The notes below the pieces were generated by a model. It was not told the origin of the DNA, searched no databases, and was given only the letters and a program-made list of their open reading frames with translations. A stretch of 64,000 bases of DNA, from contig NZ_JAGYPL010000001.1 of NCBI RefSeq assembly GCF_018343715.1, forward strand, positions 434,001 to 498,000, written 5' to 3'. The stretch is from Bacillus sp. FJAT-49711. GTDB lineage: Bacteria; Bacillota; Bacilli; Bacillales; Bacillaceae_C. The translations under genes and the position numbers were made by a program. Shown here piece by piece: positions 53,094 through 62,604 of this stretch (position 1 is the stretch's first letter; each line of letters begins with the position of its first letter).

Positions 53094-55646
53094 ATGTCTG
53101 TAGTATATTCAAAGAATCAAACCCTCAACATAGAAAGGCTTAATCAAGATATTCGGTTGTTTAAACCAGTTCATCCGATTACGCCTGACATGAAGATTAC
53201 CCATAAAGGGGTATCCAGACTTGTCATGATTGACCGTTATGCTTTTAAGGATACGGAAAAGATAACTTTAACAGATGGCGATTTTGTTGTATTGACGATT
53301 AAGGAAGATCCAAAATTCCCTGCTAGAGGGCTTGGATTTATTAAGTCGATTAACTGGGAAGAAAAAACGGCAGAAGTTATTGTCGAAGAAGAATTCCGCA
53401 GCGTACTTGATAGTGATAAAGAAAGAGAAACAGGATTAATTGTTCGCCCAGTTGATATTATTGAAAAGCCATTGGAAATTTTTTATGAACAAATTGCTAA
53501 GCGTAATGCAACTGGATTAGCATCTGTAGAAAAGACGGAAGAAAAAAGACAAGAATGGTTTGAAAAGTTTTATAAGGAACTATCAAGTCTTAACTTTATT
53601 CCAGCGGGGCGTGTGCTATATGGGGCAGGCGCAGATACGGATGTAACGTATTTTAATTGTTACGTTATGCCATTTGTTGCAGATTCACGTGAAGGGATAT
53701 CAGAACACCGCAAGCAAGTAATGGAAATTATGAGCCGCGGTGGTGGAGTAGGAACGAATGGTTCTACATTACGCCCTCGCAATACTCTTGCAAGAGGAGT
53801 AAATGGTAAATCTTCAGGTTCTGTATCTTGGTTAGATGACATTGCGAAACTAACACACCTTGTTGAACAAGGAGGATCAAGACGCGGGGCGCAGATGATT
53901 ATGTTATCGGACTGGCATCCTGATATTATTGAATTTATTATATCTAAAATGCAAAACCCAAGAATTTTAAGATTCTTAATTGAAAATACAACGGATGCTG
54001 TCATTAAGAAACATGCAAAGGATAAGTTGAAATTCACACCTCTTTCACATACAGAAGAAGCCATGTATCAAGGTGTACTCAACTACCGCAATATCCCGGG
54101 CCTTGGCGGCTTTGATGAAAGCATCTTCCGTGAAGCTGAGGAAAAATTGACTGAAGGCGGTACATATTCAGTCCATAATCCTGAGTTTCTGACAGGAGCT
54201 AATATCTCAGTCTGTCTTACAAAAGAATTTATGGACGCAGTTGAAAACGATGAAGATTACGAACTCCGTTTTCCAGATGTAGAAAGTTACAGTCCGGATG
54301 AAATGGAAGCATATAATACTAAATGGCAGGAAGTTGGCGATGTGCGCGAATGGGAAAAGCTTGGTTACAAAGTACGCACATACCGTAAAATCAAGGCTAA
54401 GGAATTATGGAACTTAATTAATATTTGTGCAACCTATTCAGCAGAGCCAGGCATTTTCTTCATTGACAATGCGAATGAAATGACTAATGCGAAAGCTTAC
54501 GGTCAAAAGGTTGTTGCAACAAATCCATGTGGTGAGCAGCCACTTGCTCCATTCTCAGTATGTAATCTTGCAGCTGTTAACTTAGCAGAAATGGCTGATA
54601 AAGAAAACAAAACAGTTAATTACGATAAACTGAAAGAAACAGTTCGTATTGGGGTACGCATGCAAGATAATGTAATAGATGCAACTCCATACTTCCTTGA
54701 GGAAAATAAAAAGCAAGCACTTGGAGAGCGCCGTGTCGGTCTTGGTGTAATGGGCTTATCAGACCTATTAATTTATTGTGAAAAAGAATATGGTTCTTCT
54801 GAAGGCAATGAACTAGTAGATAAAGTATTTGAGGCTATTGCTACGACTGCTTATGAAGCTTCTGTGGAACTGGCAAAAGAAAAAGGAAGCTTTCCATTCC
54901 TTGAAGGGGAAACTCTTGATGATACAAACCGTCTTCGCAAAGCTTTTACTGAAACAGGCTATATGAAAAAAATGCCAAAAGAAATAAACGAATCAATTCT
55001 AGAATATGGAATTCGTAATTCACATTTACTAACTGTTGCTCCAACGGGCTCAACAGGAACGATGGTTGGAGTATCTACAGGTTTAGAACCGTATTTCTCC
55101 TTTACGTATTATCGTAGTGGACGTTTAGGTAAATTTATTGAAGTGAAAGCAGATATCGTCGAAGAATATGTGAGCCGTCATCCAGAGGCTGATCCAGATA
55201 AGTTGCCGAATTGGTTTGTTACTGCGATGAGCCTATCTCCTGAAGCTCATGCTGATGTTCAATGTATTATTCAACGGTGGATTGACAGTTCCATCTCAAA
55301 AACTGTTAATGCACCTAAAGGATATTCTGTTGAACAAGTTGAACAAGTGTATGAACGCTTATATAGAGGCGGAGCTAAAGGCGGAACTGTATATGTTGAT
55401 GGCAGCCGTGATTCCCAAGTTCTTACGCTAAAGGCTGAAGAAAATAACATGGAATCTAGTGAGCAATTAACCTTTAATGAACCCGTTGTATTAGTAGATA
55501 CAATTCAAGATTTACGTTCAACAAGCGTGACCATTGGATCCGAAATTGGCAATACATGTCCTGTTTGCAGAAAAGGCCAAGTAAAAGAAATTGGCGGCTG
55601 TAATACATGTGACAACTGTAATGCGCAGCTAAAATGTGGACTATAA
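53094..55646 (+). CDS. nrdJ: Adenosylcobalamin-dependent ribonucleoside-diphosphate reductase (class II)
   Basis: The 850-aa enzyme reduces ribonucleotides to deoxyribonucleotides using coenzyme B12 as the radical source, without oxygen. Active-site pieces are FNCYVMPF near residue 190, NPCGEQPLAPFSVCNLAAVNLAEM near 480-503 (catalytic Cys and Glu in PCGE), and the PTGST loop near 650. A C-terminal Cys cluster (CPVCRKGQ, CNTCDNC, LKCGL) supplies the redox thiols. ATG 53094 lies 8 bases after AGGAG. It is a single gene with its own terminator and NrdR boxes. It lies where B. subtilis has lipM and mntR. Confidence 0.95.
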   Translation: MSVVYSKNQTLNIERLNQDIRLFKPVHPITPDMKITHKGVSRLVMIDRYAFKDTEKITLTDGDFVVLTIKEDPKFPARGLGFIKSINWEEKTAEVIVEEEFRSVLDSDKERETGLIVRPVDIIEKPLEIFYEQIAKRNATGLASVEKTEEKRQEWFEKFYKELSSLNFIPAGRVLYGAGADTDVTYFNCYVMPFVADSREGISEHRKQVMEIMSRGGGVGTNGSTLRPRNTLARGVNGKSSGSVSWLDDIAKLTHLVEQGGSRRGAQMIMLSDWHPDIIEFIISKMQNPRILRFLIENTTDAVIKKHAKDKLKFTPLSHTEEAMYQGVLNYRNIPGLGGFDESIFREAEEKLTEGGTYSVHNPEFLTGANISVCLTKEFMDAVENDEDYELRFPDVESYSPDEMEAYNTKWQEVGDVREWEKLGYKVRTYRKIKAKELWNLINICATYSAEPGIFFIDNANEMTNAKAYGQKVVATNPCGEQPLAPFSVCNLAAVNLAEMADKENKTVNYDKLKETVRIGVRMQDNVIDATPYFLEENKKQALGERRVGLGVMGLSDLLIYCEKEYGSSEGNELVDKVFEAIATTAYEASVELAKEKGSFPFLEGETLDDTNRLRKAFTETGYMKKMPKEINESILEYGIRNSHLLTVAPTGSTGTMVGVSTGLEPYFSFTYYRSGRLGKFIEVKADIVEEYVSRHPEADPDKLPNWFVTAMSLSPEAHADVQCIIQRWIDSSISKTVNAPKGYSVEQVEQVYERLYRGGAKGGTVYVDGSRDSQVLTLKAEENNMESSEQLTFNEPVVLVDTIQDLRSTSVTIGSEIGNTCPVCRKGQVKEIGGCNTCDNCNAQLKCGL

Positions 55647-55657
55647 TAAATTAATTA

Positions 55658-55699
55658 TTAAAAACAGGTTATCCCTCTTTGTGGGGAGCCTGTTTTTTG
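55658..55699 (+). terminator. Terminator of nrdJ
   Basis: AAAACAGG and CCTGTTTT enclose a second stem (TCCC with GGGG), and a T-run follows. It ends just ahead of yqhO. Confidence 0.88.
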
Positions 55700-55760
55700 T
55701 TCTAATTCCCGCTTCTTTTACCTAAAGATAAATAAGGACCTTTTGGAGGAGTGGGTACAC

Positions 55761-56645
55761 ATGAACATCGATGGCGTGTTTTCTGGAGGAGGAATTAAAG
55801 GTCTTGCCTTAATAGGGGCATATGAGGTATTGGAAGAGAAAGGGTTTACTTTTAAAAGATTAGCTGGAACAAGTGCTGGCGCTATTATGGCTGCATTTAT
55901 CGCCGCAGGTTATACGAGTAAGGAAATAGGGGTTTTAATGGATGAAACCGATATAAAATTATTTTTAGATCAACGCACTACTCTTTTACCTTTTGCGATC
56001 GCAAAGTGGCTCTTGCTTTATTGGAGAATGGGAATGTATAAAGGAGATGAGCTAGAGGAATGGCTCGGCAAAAAAATGGCTGATAAAGGAGTTTATACAT
56101 TTAAGGATTTGCCGCCAGGAAAACTAAGATTAATTGCATCGGACCTTACAACAGGCAGGTTGATCGTTCTGCCAGATGATTTAGAAACATACGGCATCCC
56201 AAAGGAGACGTTTCCGGTGGCCAGAGCCATACGGATGAGTTGTGGAATACCCTTTTTTTTCGAACCTATTAAATTACGTTCTCTTTCAGGAGAGAATATT
56301 ATCATTGATGGCGGTCTTCTTAGCAACTTTCCGCTATGGCTATTTGAAAATGAAAACCAAAAAAAGCCACGTCCGGTATTGGGCATTAAGCTTAGCTACA
56401 ATATGGAAGAGCAGCCGAAAAGGGAAATAAAAAATGGACTCTCATTATTTGAAGCATTATTTAGTACTATGAAAGATGCCCATGATGCAAGATATATTTC
56501 GCGAAAACATGAAAAAGACATTGTTTTTATCCCGATCGATGAAAGTTTTTCATCTGAATTCACTATTTCTGGAGAAAAAAAACACGCCCTTATTGAAAAA
56601 GGACGTTTAAGGACAAAGCAATTTTTAATGAAGTGGACTTACTAG
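55761..56645 (+). CDS. yqhO: Patatin-like phospholipase YqhO
   Basis: The 294-aa protein shows the patatin catalytic dyad and oxyanion loop: GGGIKG near residues 9-14, the nucleophile Ser in GTSAG near residue 38, and the Asp in DGG near residue 182. It probably hydrolyses acyl lipids; the natural substrate is unknown. ATG 55761 follows GGAGGAG by a suitable distance; the longer frame to 55743 would include that site. It matches YqhO in B. subtilis. Confidence 0.9.
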   Translation: MNIDGVFSGGGIKGLALIGAYEVLEEKGFTFKRLAGTSAGAIMAAFIAAGYTSKEIGVLMDETDIKLFLDQRTTLLPFAIAKWLLLYWRMGMYKGDELEEWLGKKMADKGVYTFKDLPPGKLRLIASDLTTGRLIVLPDDLETYGIPKETFPVARAIRMSCGIPFFFEPIKLRSLSGENIIIDGGLLSNFPLWLFENENQKKPRPVLGIKLSYNMEEQPKREIKNGLSLFEALFSTMKDAHDARYISRKHEKDIVFIPIDESFSSEFTISGEKKHALIEKGRLRTKQFLMKWTY

Positions 56646-56649
56646 GAGT

Positions 56650-57024
56650 CTAAAAAATGGCTCGGTCTTTTTTCTTGCTTTTTTTACCATCGATGACCGT
56701 TAAGTGTGCAGCAGATCTTTTGCGAAGTGGTTTTTTTCGAATCTGTCCACTAGGTTGATGCGAGACGCGATTACGCTTTTTCGAAAGTCTTGCAGCCTTA
56801 GCAAATGATCTATTTTCGCGATGGTCGGGTTTTCTTCCCGCCCAAATTCGATAAATAAAATAGATAGCAAAAGCGACGAGCACCATAATAAAGATTTGTC
56901 GAAATAAACCTGCTGGATTGTTAAAAATATAGGAGCCCAGTCCAATTATTGCTATAACAGTAATGATTCCAACCAACCAATTACGTACTTTCAAGAGCGC
57001 CACCTCCTCGGGAGTAATGTCCAT
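56650..57024 (-). CDS. yqhP: YqhP, small membrane protein with basic tail
   Basis: The protein has 124 aa from ATG 57024 (127 from a TTG at 57033). Two membrane segments (about residues 16-34 and 43-60) are followed by a long Lys/Arg-rich cytoplasmic tail. This matches YqhP of B. subtilis by position between yqhO and yqhQ and by size. The function is unknown. It lies upstream of nothing else and convergent with yqhO. Confidence 0.78.
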   Translation of the reverse strand: MDITPEEVALLKVRNWLVGIITVIAIIGLGSYIFNNPAGLFRQIFIMVLVAFAIYFIYRIWAGRKPDHRENRSFAKAARLSKKRNRVSHQPSGQIRKKPLRKRSAAHLTVIDGKKSKKKDRAIF

Positions 57025-57055
57025 TTTTCCCAAAAAGAACTTAGTATATACTCAA

Positions 57056-58000
57056 CTAGACGATTTTCTCTATTTTTAGATTGTCTTCACTTTGCTTTTC
57101 CACTTTTAATAATTCTTTAAACGAGGCGAGCGCAACTTCTACTTGTTCATCGTTCGGTTCTTTCGTTGTTAGGAGCTGCAGCCAAAGTCCTGGATAGCCA
57201 AGCCACTTCAGAACTGGGATATTACGCATTTTATTAGTAAGCTGCAACACTTCAAACGATACACCTAACACAACAGGAATGAGTGCCAGTCGATTTAATA
57301 TTCGGACCCAGAGTGGATCGACTGCGACAAACATATAAATAAGCACACCTACGACAACGGTAAAAAGAATAAAGCTGCTTCCACACCGATAATGAAGTCT
57401 TGACATTGCTTGAACATTTTCAACAGTCATATCAAGATTATTTTCGTATGCATTTATGACTTTATGCTCGGCTCCGTGGTATTGAAATACGCGTTTTATA
57501 AGTGGTGTCATCGAGATAAAATAAATATAGGACAATAAAAGAATGAGCTTAAAAAGTCCTTCAATCAATATTTGGATCATATCACCAGGGAAGATAGGTT
57601 TGAATAATGCTGCTAGAAAGACAGGTATAAGAGTGAAGACAAACTTGGAAAACAGAAAGGAAAGGACTCCAAGGGCTGCAACACTTAATACTAACGTCGT
57701 TTTAGACATTTTTTCTTCTTGGACTTTTTCATCTTCACTCGGATCTACATCATAACGGTCTGTCGAAAATGTTAGATGCTGTGCTCCGTTAGCACTAGCT
57801 TCAATGATGGCGACAATTCCACGAAGAAATGGAATCTTTTTCAGTTTTTGAAGAACAGGCCTAGTTTTCCTTGGTAAATAAAAATATTCTATCGTTTGAT
57901 CTTTTCGGCGAATAGCGGTAACGGTTTGATGTTTACCGCCAAACATGACTCCTTCGACTACAGCCTGCCCACCATAAGCAGGTTTATTTGTGTTTTTCAT
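57056..58000 (-). CDS. yqhQ: YqhQ, DUF1385 membrane protein
   Basis: The 314-aa protein has the DUF1385 opening YGGQAVVEGVMFGGKHQTVTAIR and HGAEHKVI-like YHGAEHKVINAYE near residue 180. Four or five membrane segments lie between about residues 100 and 260. B. subtilis YqhQ belongs to a family linked to heme and membrane proteins, but its role is not settled. The ribosome binding site is weak (TTGGTGACAAGCT). Confidence 0.88.
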   Translation of the reverse strand: MKNTNKPAYGGQAVVEGVMFGGKHQTVTAIRRKDQTIEYFYLPRKTRPVLQKLKKIPFLRGIVAIIEASANGAQHLTFSTDRYDVDPSEDEKVQEEKMSKTTLVLSVAALGVLSFLFSKFVFTLIPVFLAALFKPIFPGDMIQILIEGLFKLILLLSYIYFISMTPLIKRVFQYHGAEHKVINAYENNLDMTVENVQAMSRLHYRCGSSFILFTVVVGVLIYMFVAVDPLWVRILNRLALIPVVLGVSFEVLQLTNKMRNIPVLKWLGYPGLWLQLLTTKEPNDEQVEVALASFKELLKVEKQSEDNLKIEKIV

Positions 58001-58130
58001 AGCTTGTCACCAACTTATTGGAATTTAAATATATATTCATCTTACTAAAATAATAGGAAATTCACCAGATAAAATAATTTATGCACAAATGGTGCATTCC
58101 ATGGACATGATAAAGATGGAGGTGGAAATG

Positions 58131-58631
58131 ATGGAAAAGGAAAATGAAAGAGAAGCCGTTAAGAACTATCAAATGTCTGTTCTGCAACTAGCATGTATTA
58201 CAGGCTTTATCGCGGGTCTATTTGGTACACTATTTGGTTTTTTGGGACATTACTTTAATTTTACGGATATTAGTCCTAAAGTTATTTTAACACCATTTAC
58301 GGGAAAATGGACGGATGGATGGCTAGGTTTTGTTATACCGGCATTATCTTACGGATTATTATCCATTGTTGTTGCGCTCGTTTACTATATGGTATTAAGA
58401 AAACATAAGTCCCTTATATGGGGCGCCCTTTATGGAGTAGTGATTTTTGCTTTAATATTCTTAGCGTTGTACCCAATGATTCCGGGAGTGAAATGGATGT
58501 TCGATTATCCTTTTAATACAATTGCTACGGAGCTCTGTTTATTCCTTATTTACGGACTATTCATTGGCTACTCTATCTCGTATGAATATGAAGAACAATT
58601 GTTATGGAGTAAAGCAGAACAAAAGCATTGA
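58131..58631 (+). CDS. yqhR: YqhR, membrane protein
   Basis: The 166-aa protein has four membrane segments (about residues 20-42, 68-90, 98-118 and 132-152). It matches YqhR, found between yqhQ and aroQ in Bacillus. The function is unknown. ATG 58131 is 7 bases after GGAGGT; ATG 58128 is also possible. A longer frame from 58089 would include the ribosome binding site and is rejected. Confidence 0.8.
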   Translation: MEKENEREAVKNYQMSVLQLACITGFIAGLFGTLFGFLGHYFNFTDISPKVILTPFTGKWTDGWLGFVIPALSYGLLSIVVALVYYMVLRKHKSLIWGALYGVVIFALIFLALYPMIPGVKWMFDYPFNTIATELCLFLIYGLFIGYSISYEYEEQLLWSKAEQKH

Positions 58632-58663
58632 CAACTATAGGCTAGTTGAAAATTATATATTTA

Positions 58664-58672
58664 TGGTAGAAT
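58664..58672 (+). promoter_or_regulatory. Possible extended -10 promoter of aroQ-papA-efp
   Basis: TGGTAGAAT is an extended -10. TTGAAA at 58646-58651 is 15 bases upstream, slightly short for a -35. It lies 39 bases ahead of aroQ. Confidence 0.4.
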
Positions 58673-58710
58673 GTTCTAGTAATCATTCTTGACTAGGGCG
58701 TGAATCATTC

Positions 58711-59157
58711 GTGAAAATTCTAGTATTAAATGGTCCTAATTTAAACATGCTCGGGTTGCGTGAGCCGGGAATTTATGGGAGTCATTCGCTTTCGGAACTT
58801 GAGAAAGGTATTAAAATTGCGGGTGAAAAATTAGGAATGGAAATAAAGTGTTTCCAATCCAATTACGAAGGAGCTTTACTAGATGAAATGCATCAAGCAG
58901 GTGAAAATGGCTTCCAAGGAATTATTATGAACCCTGGTGCATTTACTCATTACAGTATAGCTCTACGAGATGGGATAGCATCGATTGATCTTCCTGTCAT
59001 CGAAGTTCATATCTCAAATGTACACGCAAGAGAGGAATTTAGAAAGCATTCAGTCACTGCCCCCGTCTCAATTGGGCAAATCGCAGGCTTTGGATTTTAT
59101 GGCTATGAAATGGCATTGCATGCAATGAAAGAATATGTGAAGGGGAGAGGGATTTAG
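58711..59157 (+). CDS. aroQ: 3-dehydroquinate dehydratase, type II
   Basis: The 148-aa enzyme makes 3-dehydroshikimate in the chorismate pathway. The N-terminus VLNGPNLNMLGLREPGIYG carries the catalytic Tyr and Arg, NPGAFTHYS near residue 74 and the His in EVHISNVHARE near 97 complete the site. The start is GTG 58711 with a weak site (AGGGCG at some distance). papA begins at its stop codon. Confidence 0.95.
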   Translation: MKILVLNGPNLNMLGLREPGIYGSHSLSELEKGIKIAGEKLGMEIKCFQSNYEGALLDEMHQAGENGFQGIIMNPGAFTHYSIALRDGIASIDLPVIEVHISNVHAREEFRKHSVTAPVSIGQIAGFGFYGYEMALHAMKEYVKGRGI

Positions 59158-60218
59158 TGGTGAAACTGGAGAAGCTTCGCGGCAATTTTAAGCAATCTGA
59201 TATTGATGGTTTTTTGATTTCAAGTACATATAATCGCCGCTATATAACTAATTTTACAGGTACAGCTGGTGTTGCATTAATTTCAGGGAAACGTGCGCTT
59301 TTTATTACGGATTTTCGCTATACGGAACAAGCTTCTAAGCAAGCGGAAGGATTCGAGATTGTAAAACATACAGGCCCAATCATTCAAGAAGTAGCAGAAA
59401 AAGTAAAAGAGCTAGGTATAAAAAAGCTCGGGTTTGAGCAGGATCATATGCCTTATTCTATTTGGAAACAATATGAGGAAGCTATTGATGCTGAACTTAT
59501 TCCTATTTCGAATGTGATTGAAGATCTTCGATTAATAAAAGATTCTCATGAAATTAGTATTTTAAGGGAAGCTGCTGACATTGCAGACGCTGCATTTAAG
59601 CATATCCTTGATTTTATTAAACCTGGTAAAACAGAATTGGAAGTTGCAAATGAGTTAGAATTTTTTATGCGTAAGTGTGGTGCAACCTCATCTTCCTTTG
59701 ATATTATTGTAGCATCAGGCGTAAGAGCTGCCCTGCCACATGGGGTGGCGAGTGACAAGACAATAGAAAAAGGTGACTTCGTTACGATGGATTACGGTGC
59801 CCTTCATAAGGGGTATATATCTGATATAACACGTACCGTAGCAGTTGGAGAGCCGTCCGAAAAATTAAAAGAAATTTATAATGTCACCCTTAGCGCACAA
59901 TTAAAAGCAATGGAACAAATAAAACCGGGTATGACTGGCATTGAAGCTGATGCTATTGCACGAGACTATATTACGGAAAAGGGTTATGGCGGTAATTTTG
60001 GCCATTCCTTAGGTCATGGAATTGGTCTTGAGGTGCATGAAGAGCCGGGGCTATCATTTCGTTCAGAAACGAAGCTTGTGCCAGGGATGGTCGTTACAGT
60101 AGAACCGGGTATTTATATACCGAATATAGGTGGCGTACGCATTGAGGATGATACATTAATAACGGAATCTGGAAATGAAACGTTGACACATTCTACAAAA
60201 GAATTAATTATTTTATAA
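59157..60218 (+). CDS. papA: Xaa-Pro aminopeptidase (M24 family)
   Basis: The 353-aa metallopeptidase removes residues ahead of proline. The five metal ligands are visible: two Asp in DYGALHKGYISDITRT near residue 210-225, His in GHGIGLEVHEEP near residue 285, and two Glu near 316 (TVEPGIY) and 330 (RIEDD). An N-terminal creatinase-like domain covers residues 1-125. GTG 59157 and GTG 59160 are both possible starts. It sits between aroQ and efp as yqhT does in B. subtilis. Confidence 0.94.
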   Translation: MVKLEKLRGNFKQSDIDGFLISSTYNRRYITNFTGTAGVALISGKRALFITDFRYTEQASKQAEGFEIVKHTGPIIQEVAEKVKELGIKKLGFEQDHMPYSIWKQYEEAIDAELIPISNVIEDLRLIKDSHEISILREAADIADAAFKHILDFIKPGKTELEVANELEFFMRKCGATSSSFDIIVASGVRAALPHGVASDKTIEKGDFVTMDYGALHKGYISDITRTVAVGEPSEKLKEIYNVTLSAQLKAMEQIKPGMTGIEADAIARDYITEKGYGGNFGHSLGHGIGLEVHEEPGLSFRSETKLVPGMVVTVEPGIYIPNIGGVRIEDDTLITESGNETLTHSTKELIIL

Positions 60219-60240
60219 GGGCATTTTAGGAGGATAACAA

Positions 60241-60798
60241 ATGATTTCAGTAAATGAATTTCGAACAGGACTAACGATTGAAACAGACGGAGGGATTTGG
60301 CGTGTTATGGATTTCCAACATGTCAAGCCTGGAAAAGGTGCTGCATTCGTCAGATCCAAATTAAGAAACTTACGTACAGGGGCCATCCAGGAAAAAACAT
60401 TTAGAGCTGGTGAAAAAGTAGAAAGAGCTCAAATCGATAATAAAACGATGCAATATTTATATGCTACTGGTAATACACATGTATTTATGGACAGTAATAC
60501 GTATGAACAAATTGAGCTGCCAGCATCCCAAATTGAGTATGAATTGAAATTTTTACAGGAAAATATGGAAGTTCACATCATTATGTTTAATGGTGAAACG
60601 CTAGGTGTCGAATTGCCAAATACAGTGGAATTAGAAGTTGTTGAAACAGATCCAGGCATTAAAGGAGATACAGCATCCGGTGGATCTAAACCAGCAAAAA
60701 TGGAAACGGGTCTAGTCGTACAAGTACCATTTTTCGTCAACGCAGGCGATAAATTGATTATTAATACGTCAGATGGCTCATACGTGTCTAGAGCATAA
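60241..60798 (+). CDS. efp: Translation elongation factor P
   Basis: The 185-aa protein relieves ribosome stalling at polyproline motifs. The three OB-like domains and the loop [10 protein letters not shown] with its modified-residue Lys near residue 32 are present. GGAGGATAAC precedes ATG. It is the last gene of the aroQ-papA-efp group. The gene yqhV, which separates efp and spoIIIAA in B. subtilis, is not seen. Confidence 0.97.
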   Translation: MISVNEFRTGLTIETDGGIWRVMDFQHVKPGKGAAFVRSKLRNLRTGAIQEKTFRAGEKVERAQIDNKTMQYLYATGNTHVFMDSNTYEQIELPASQIEYELKFLQENMEVHIIMFNGETLGVELPNTVELEVVETDPGIKGDTASGGSKPAKMETGLVVQVPFFVNAGDKLIINTSDGSYVSRA

Positions 60799-60814
60799 TA
60801 GTATAAGAAACCTG

Positions 60815-60844
60815 CCGAGGAAAATTTTTCCTCGGTTTTTTTTT
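60815..60844 (+). terminator. Terminator of efp
   Basis: CCGAGGAAAA (60815-60824) and TTTTTCCTCGG (60825-60835) pair almost without a loop and are followed by about nine T. Confidence 0.9.
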
Positions 60845-60864
60845 ATTGCTAACTCACCTTACTC

Positions 60865-60892
60865 TCATATTTGAAGACAAGCTGAATACATA
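60865..60892 (+). promoter_or_regulatory. Possible sigma-E promoter of the spoIIIA operon
   Basis: TCATATT at 60865-60871 fits the sigma-E -35 (ATATT type). After 13 bases AATACATA at 60885-60892 shares ATACA with the -10 consensus CATACANT. The position, about 30 bases ahead of spoIIIAA, is right, since B. subtilis spoIIIA is under sigma-E. Confidence 0.5.
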
Positions 60893-60923
60893 TTAGATAG
60901 TGAAGATGTTAGGAGGAAGACAA

Positions 60924-61859
60924 ATGAACGCGGTGTTTAGATTGCTACCTGCTCGTATTTGTGAATTGATAAAGAAACTTCCTACTGACAAATTGGCTGA
61001 GGTAGAGGAAATTAGATTAAGGATAAACCGTAAAGTTGAAGTAGCGACAAACGGCATTCCTCTATTTCTCCCACACCTTTTTACAAAAGAGGATGCTGAT
61101 TTATTCATAAGTAAGCTGGCCAATCATTCATTCTATACTCTTGATGAAGAATTAAAGAAAGGCTATATCACCATTGAAGGAGGGCACAGAGTAGGCCTTG
61201 CTGGAAAAGTCATACTCGAAAATGGCTCGGTGAAAGCAATTAGACATTTAGCATCATTCAATATTCGTATTGCCAGAGAAAAAATCGGAGCCGCCGTAAA
61301 GTACATCCCGTATTTATTTGAGCAAGAATGGAAAAATACGATGATCATTGGACCACCCCAAACTGGGAAAACGACATTGTTAAGAGATATAGCGAGAGTC
61401 ATTTCTAGTGGTTTATATGAGCAAAGCATTCCAGCCCTAAAAACAGGTATTGTGGATGAGCGCTCTGAGATTGCAGGATGTATGTATGGAGTACCGCAGC
61501 TTCAATTTGGTCCTAGGGTTGACGTTTTGGATGCTTGTCCAAAAGCAGAAGGAATGATGATGATGATAAGGTCTATGAGCCCTAATGTCCTAATCGTAGA
61601 TGAAATCGGAAGAGCGGAAGATAGTATGGCAATTATGGAGGCGGTAAACGCAGGAATTACATTAATCATGACAACGCATGGAAATAATTTTGAAGAAATT
61701 AGTAAAAGGCCATTATTAAAACCAATCCTTGAACAAAAAGTGTTCGCGAGATTCATAGAATTGTCCCGAAGTAATGGTCCAGGGACAATCGTTTCAATAA
61801 AAAATGCTGATGGTGATCCGGTCGTACTTAAAAGAAAGGCGAAAGTATTCCATGATTAA
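60924..61859 (+). CDS. spoIIIAA: Stage III sporulation protein AA (secretion ATPase)
   Basis: The 311-aa protein is the ATPase of the SpoIIIA-SpoIIQ channel between mother cell and forespore. Walker A GPPQTGKTT is near residues 145-153 and Walker B VLIVDEIGR near 225. It is a GspE/FliI-like AAA protein without the usual zinc segment. ATG 60924 follows AGGAGGAAG; GTG 60900 is rejected because it would include this site. It overlaps spoIIIAB by 8 bases. Confidence 0.95.
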   Translation: MNAVFRLLPARICELIKKLPTDKLAEVEEIRLRINRKVEVATNGIPLFLPHLFTKEDADLFISKLANHSFYTLDEELKKGYITIEGGHRVGLAGKVILENGSVKAIRHLASFNIRIAREKIGAAVKYIPYLFEQEWKNTMIIGPPQTGKTTLLRDIARVISSGLYEQSIPALKTGIVDERSEIAGCMYGVPQLQFGPRVDVLDACPKAEGMMMMIRSMSPNVLIVDEIGRAEDSMAIMEAVNAGITLIMTTHGNNFEEISKRPLLKPILEQKVFARFIELSRSNGPGTIVSIKNADGDPVVLKRKAKVFHD

Positions 61860-62367
61860 AATATTAGGAGCCGTTTTTATTGTAGGTGCAACAACATGGG
61901 CTGGCTTTGAATTTTCGAAACAACTAAGTGAAAGGCCAAAGAATTTACGATTATTTAGACACTCTCTTGAGACGTTGGAAGCGGAAATCATGTACAGTCA
62001 TACCCCGCTTGGAGAGGCAGCGAATAAAATATCTGCACAAATACCGGAACCAATTTCGACACATTATAAACTTTTTTCTGAAAAGTTGCAGCAAGAGGAT
62101 GCCGTTGTCAAAAGCGTATGGGAAGAAAGCCTAAACAGAATTTGGGAATCTACTTCATTAAAACAAAGCGAATATGAAATATTAGTCCAATTTGGAGAAA
62201 ATTTGGGAAGACATGACCGAGAACTACAACAGAAACAAATTTTGCTAACGCTCAACAACCTAGAAAGGGAAGAAGAAAATGCGCGAGAGAAGCAAAAAAA
62301 GTATGAAAAAATGGTGAAAAGTCTAGGAGTCCTTACTGGCATGCTTATCATCATTTTGCTTTTGTAG
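61852..62367 (+). CDS. spoIIIAB: Stage III sporulation protein AB
   Basis: The 171-aa protein has an N-terminal and a C-terminal membrane segment flanking a long helical part, like a type II secretion F-type platform half. The segment RPKNLRLFRHSLETLEAEIMYSHTPLGEA is characteristic. ATG 61852 overlaps the end of spoIIIAA. Confidence 0.93.
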   Translation: MIKILGAVFIVGATTWAGFEFSKQLSERPKNLRLFRHSLETLEAEIMYSHTPLGEAANKISAQIPEPISTHYKLFSEKLQQEDAVVKSVWEESLNRIWESTSLKQSEYEILVQFGENLGRHDRELQQKQILLTLNNLEREEENAREKQKKYEKMVKSLGVLTGMLIIILLL

Positions 62368-62384
62368 TGATAGGAGGAAATGAC

Positions 62385-62588
62385 ATGGGCATTGATGTAG
62401 ATATTATCTTCAAAATAGCCGGGGTAGGGATCGTTGTAGCATTTCTCCATACGATACTTGATCAAGTCGGTAAAAAAGAATACGCACAATGGGTTACGTT
62501 GTTTGGGTTTATTTATATTTTATTTATGGTCGTGTCAATCGTAGATGGGTTATTTCAGAAAATCAAGTCTGTTTTTCTATTCCAATAG
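62385..62588 (+). CDS. spoIIIAC: Stage III sporulation protein AC
   Basis: The 67-aa protein has two membrane segments separated by a short loop (DQVGKKEYAQW) and matches the family length. It is part of the membrane channel with AD and AE. GGAGGAAATGAC precedes ATG 62385. Confidence 0.95.
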   Translation: MGIDVDIIFKIAGVGIVVAFLHTILDQVGKKEYAQWVTLFGFIYILFMVVSIVDGLFQKIKSVFLFQ

Positions 62589-62604
62589 ATAGGGGGAAAC
62601 CGCT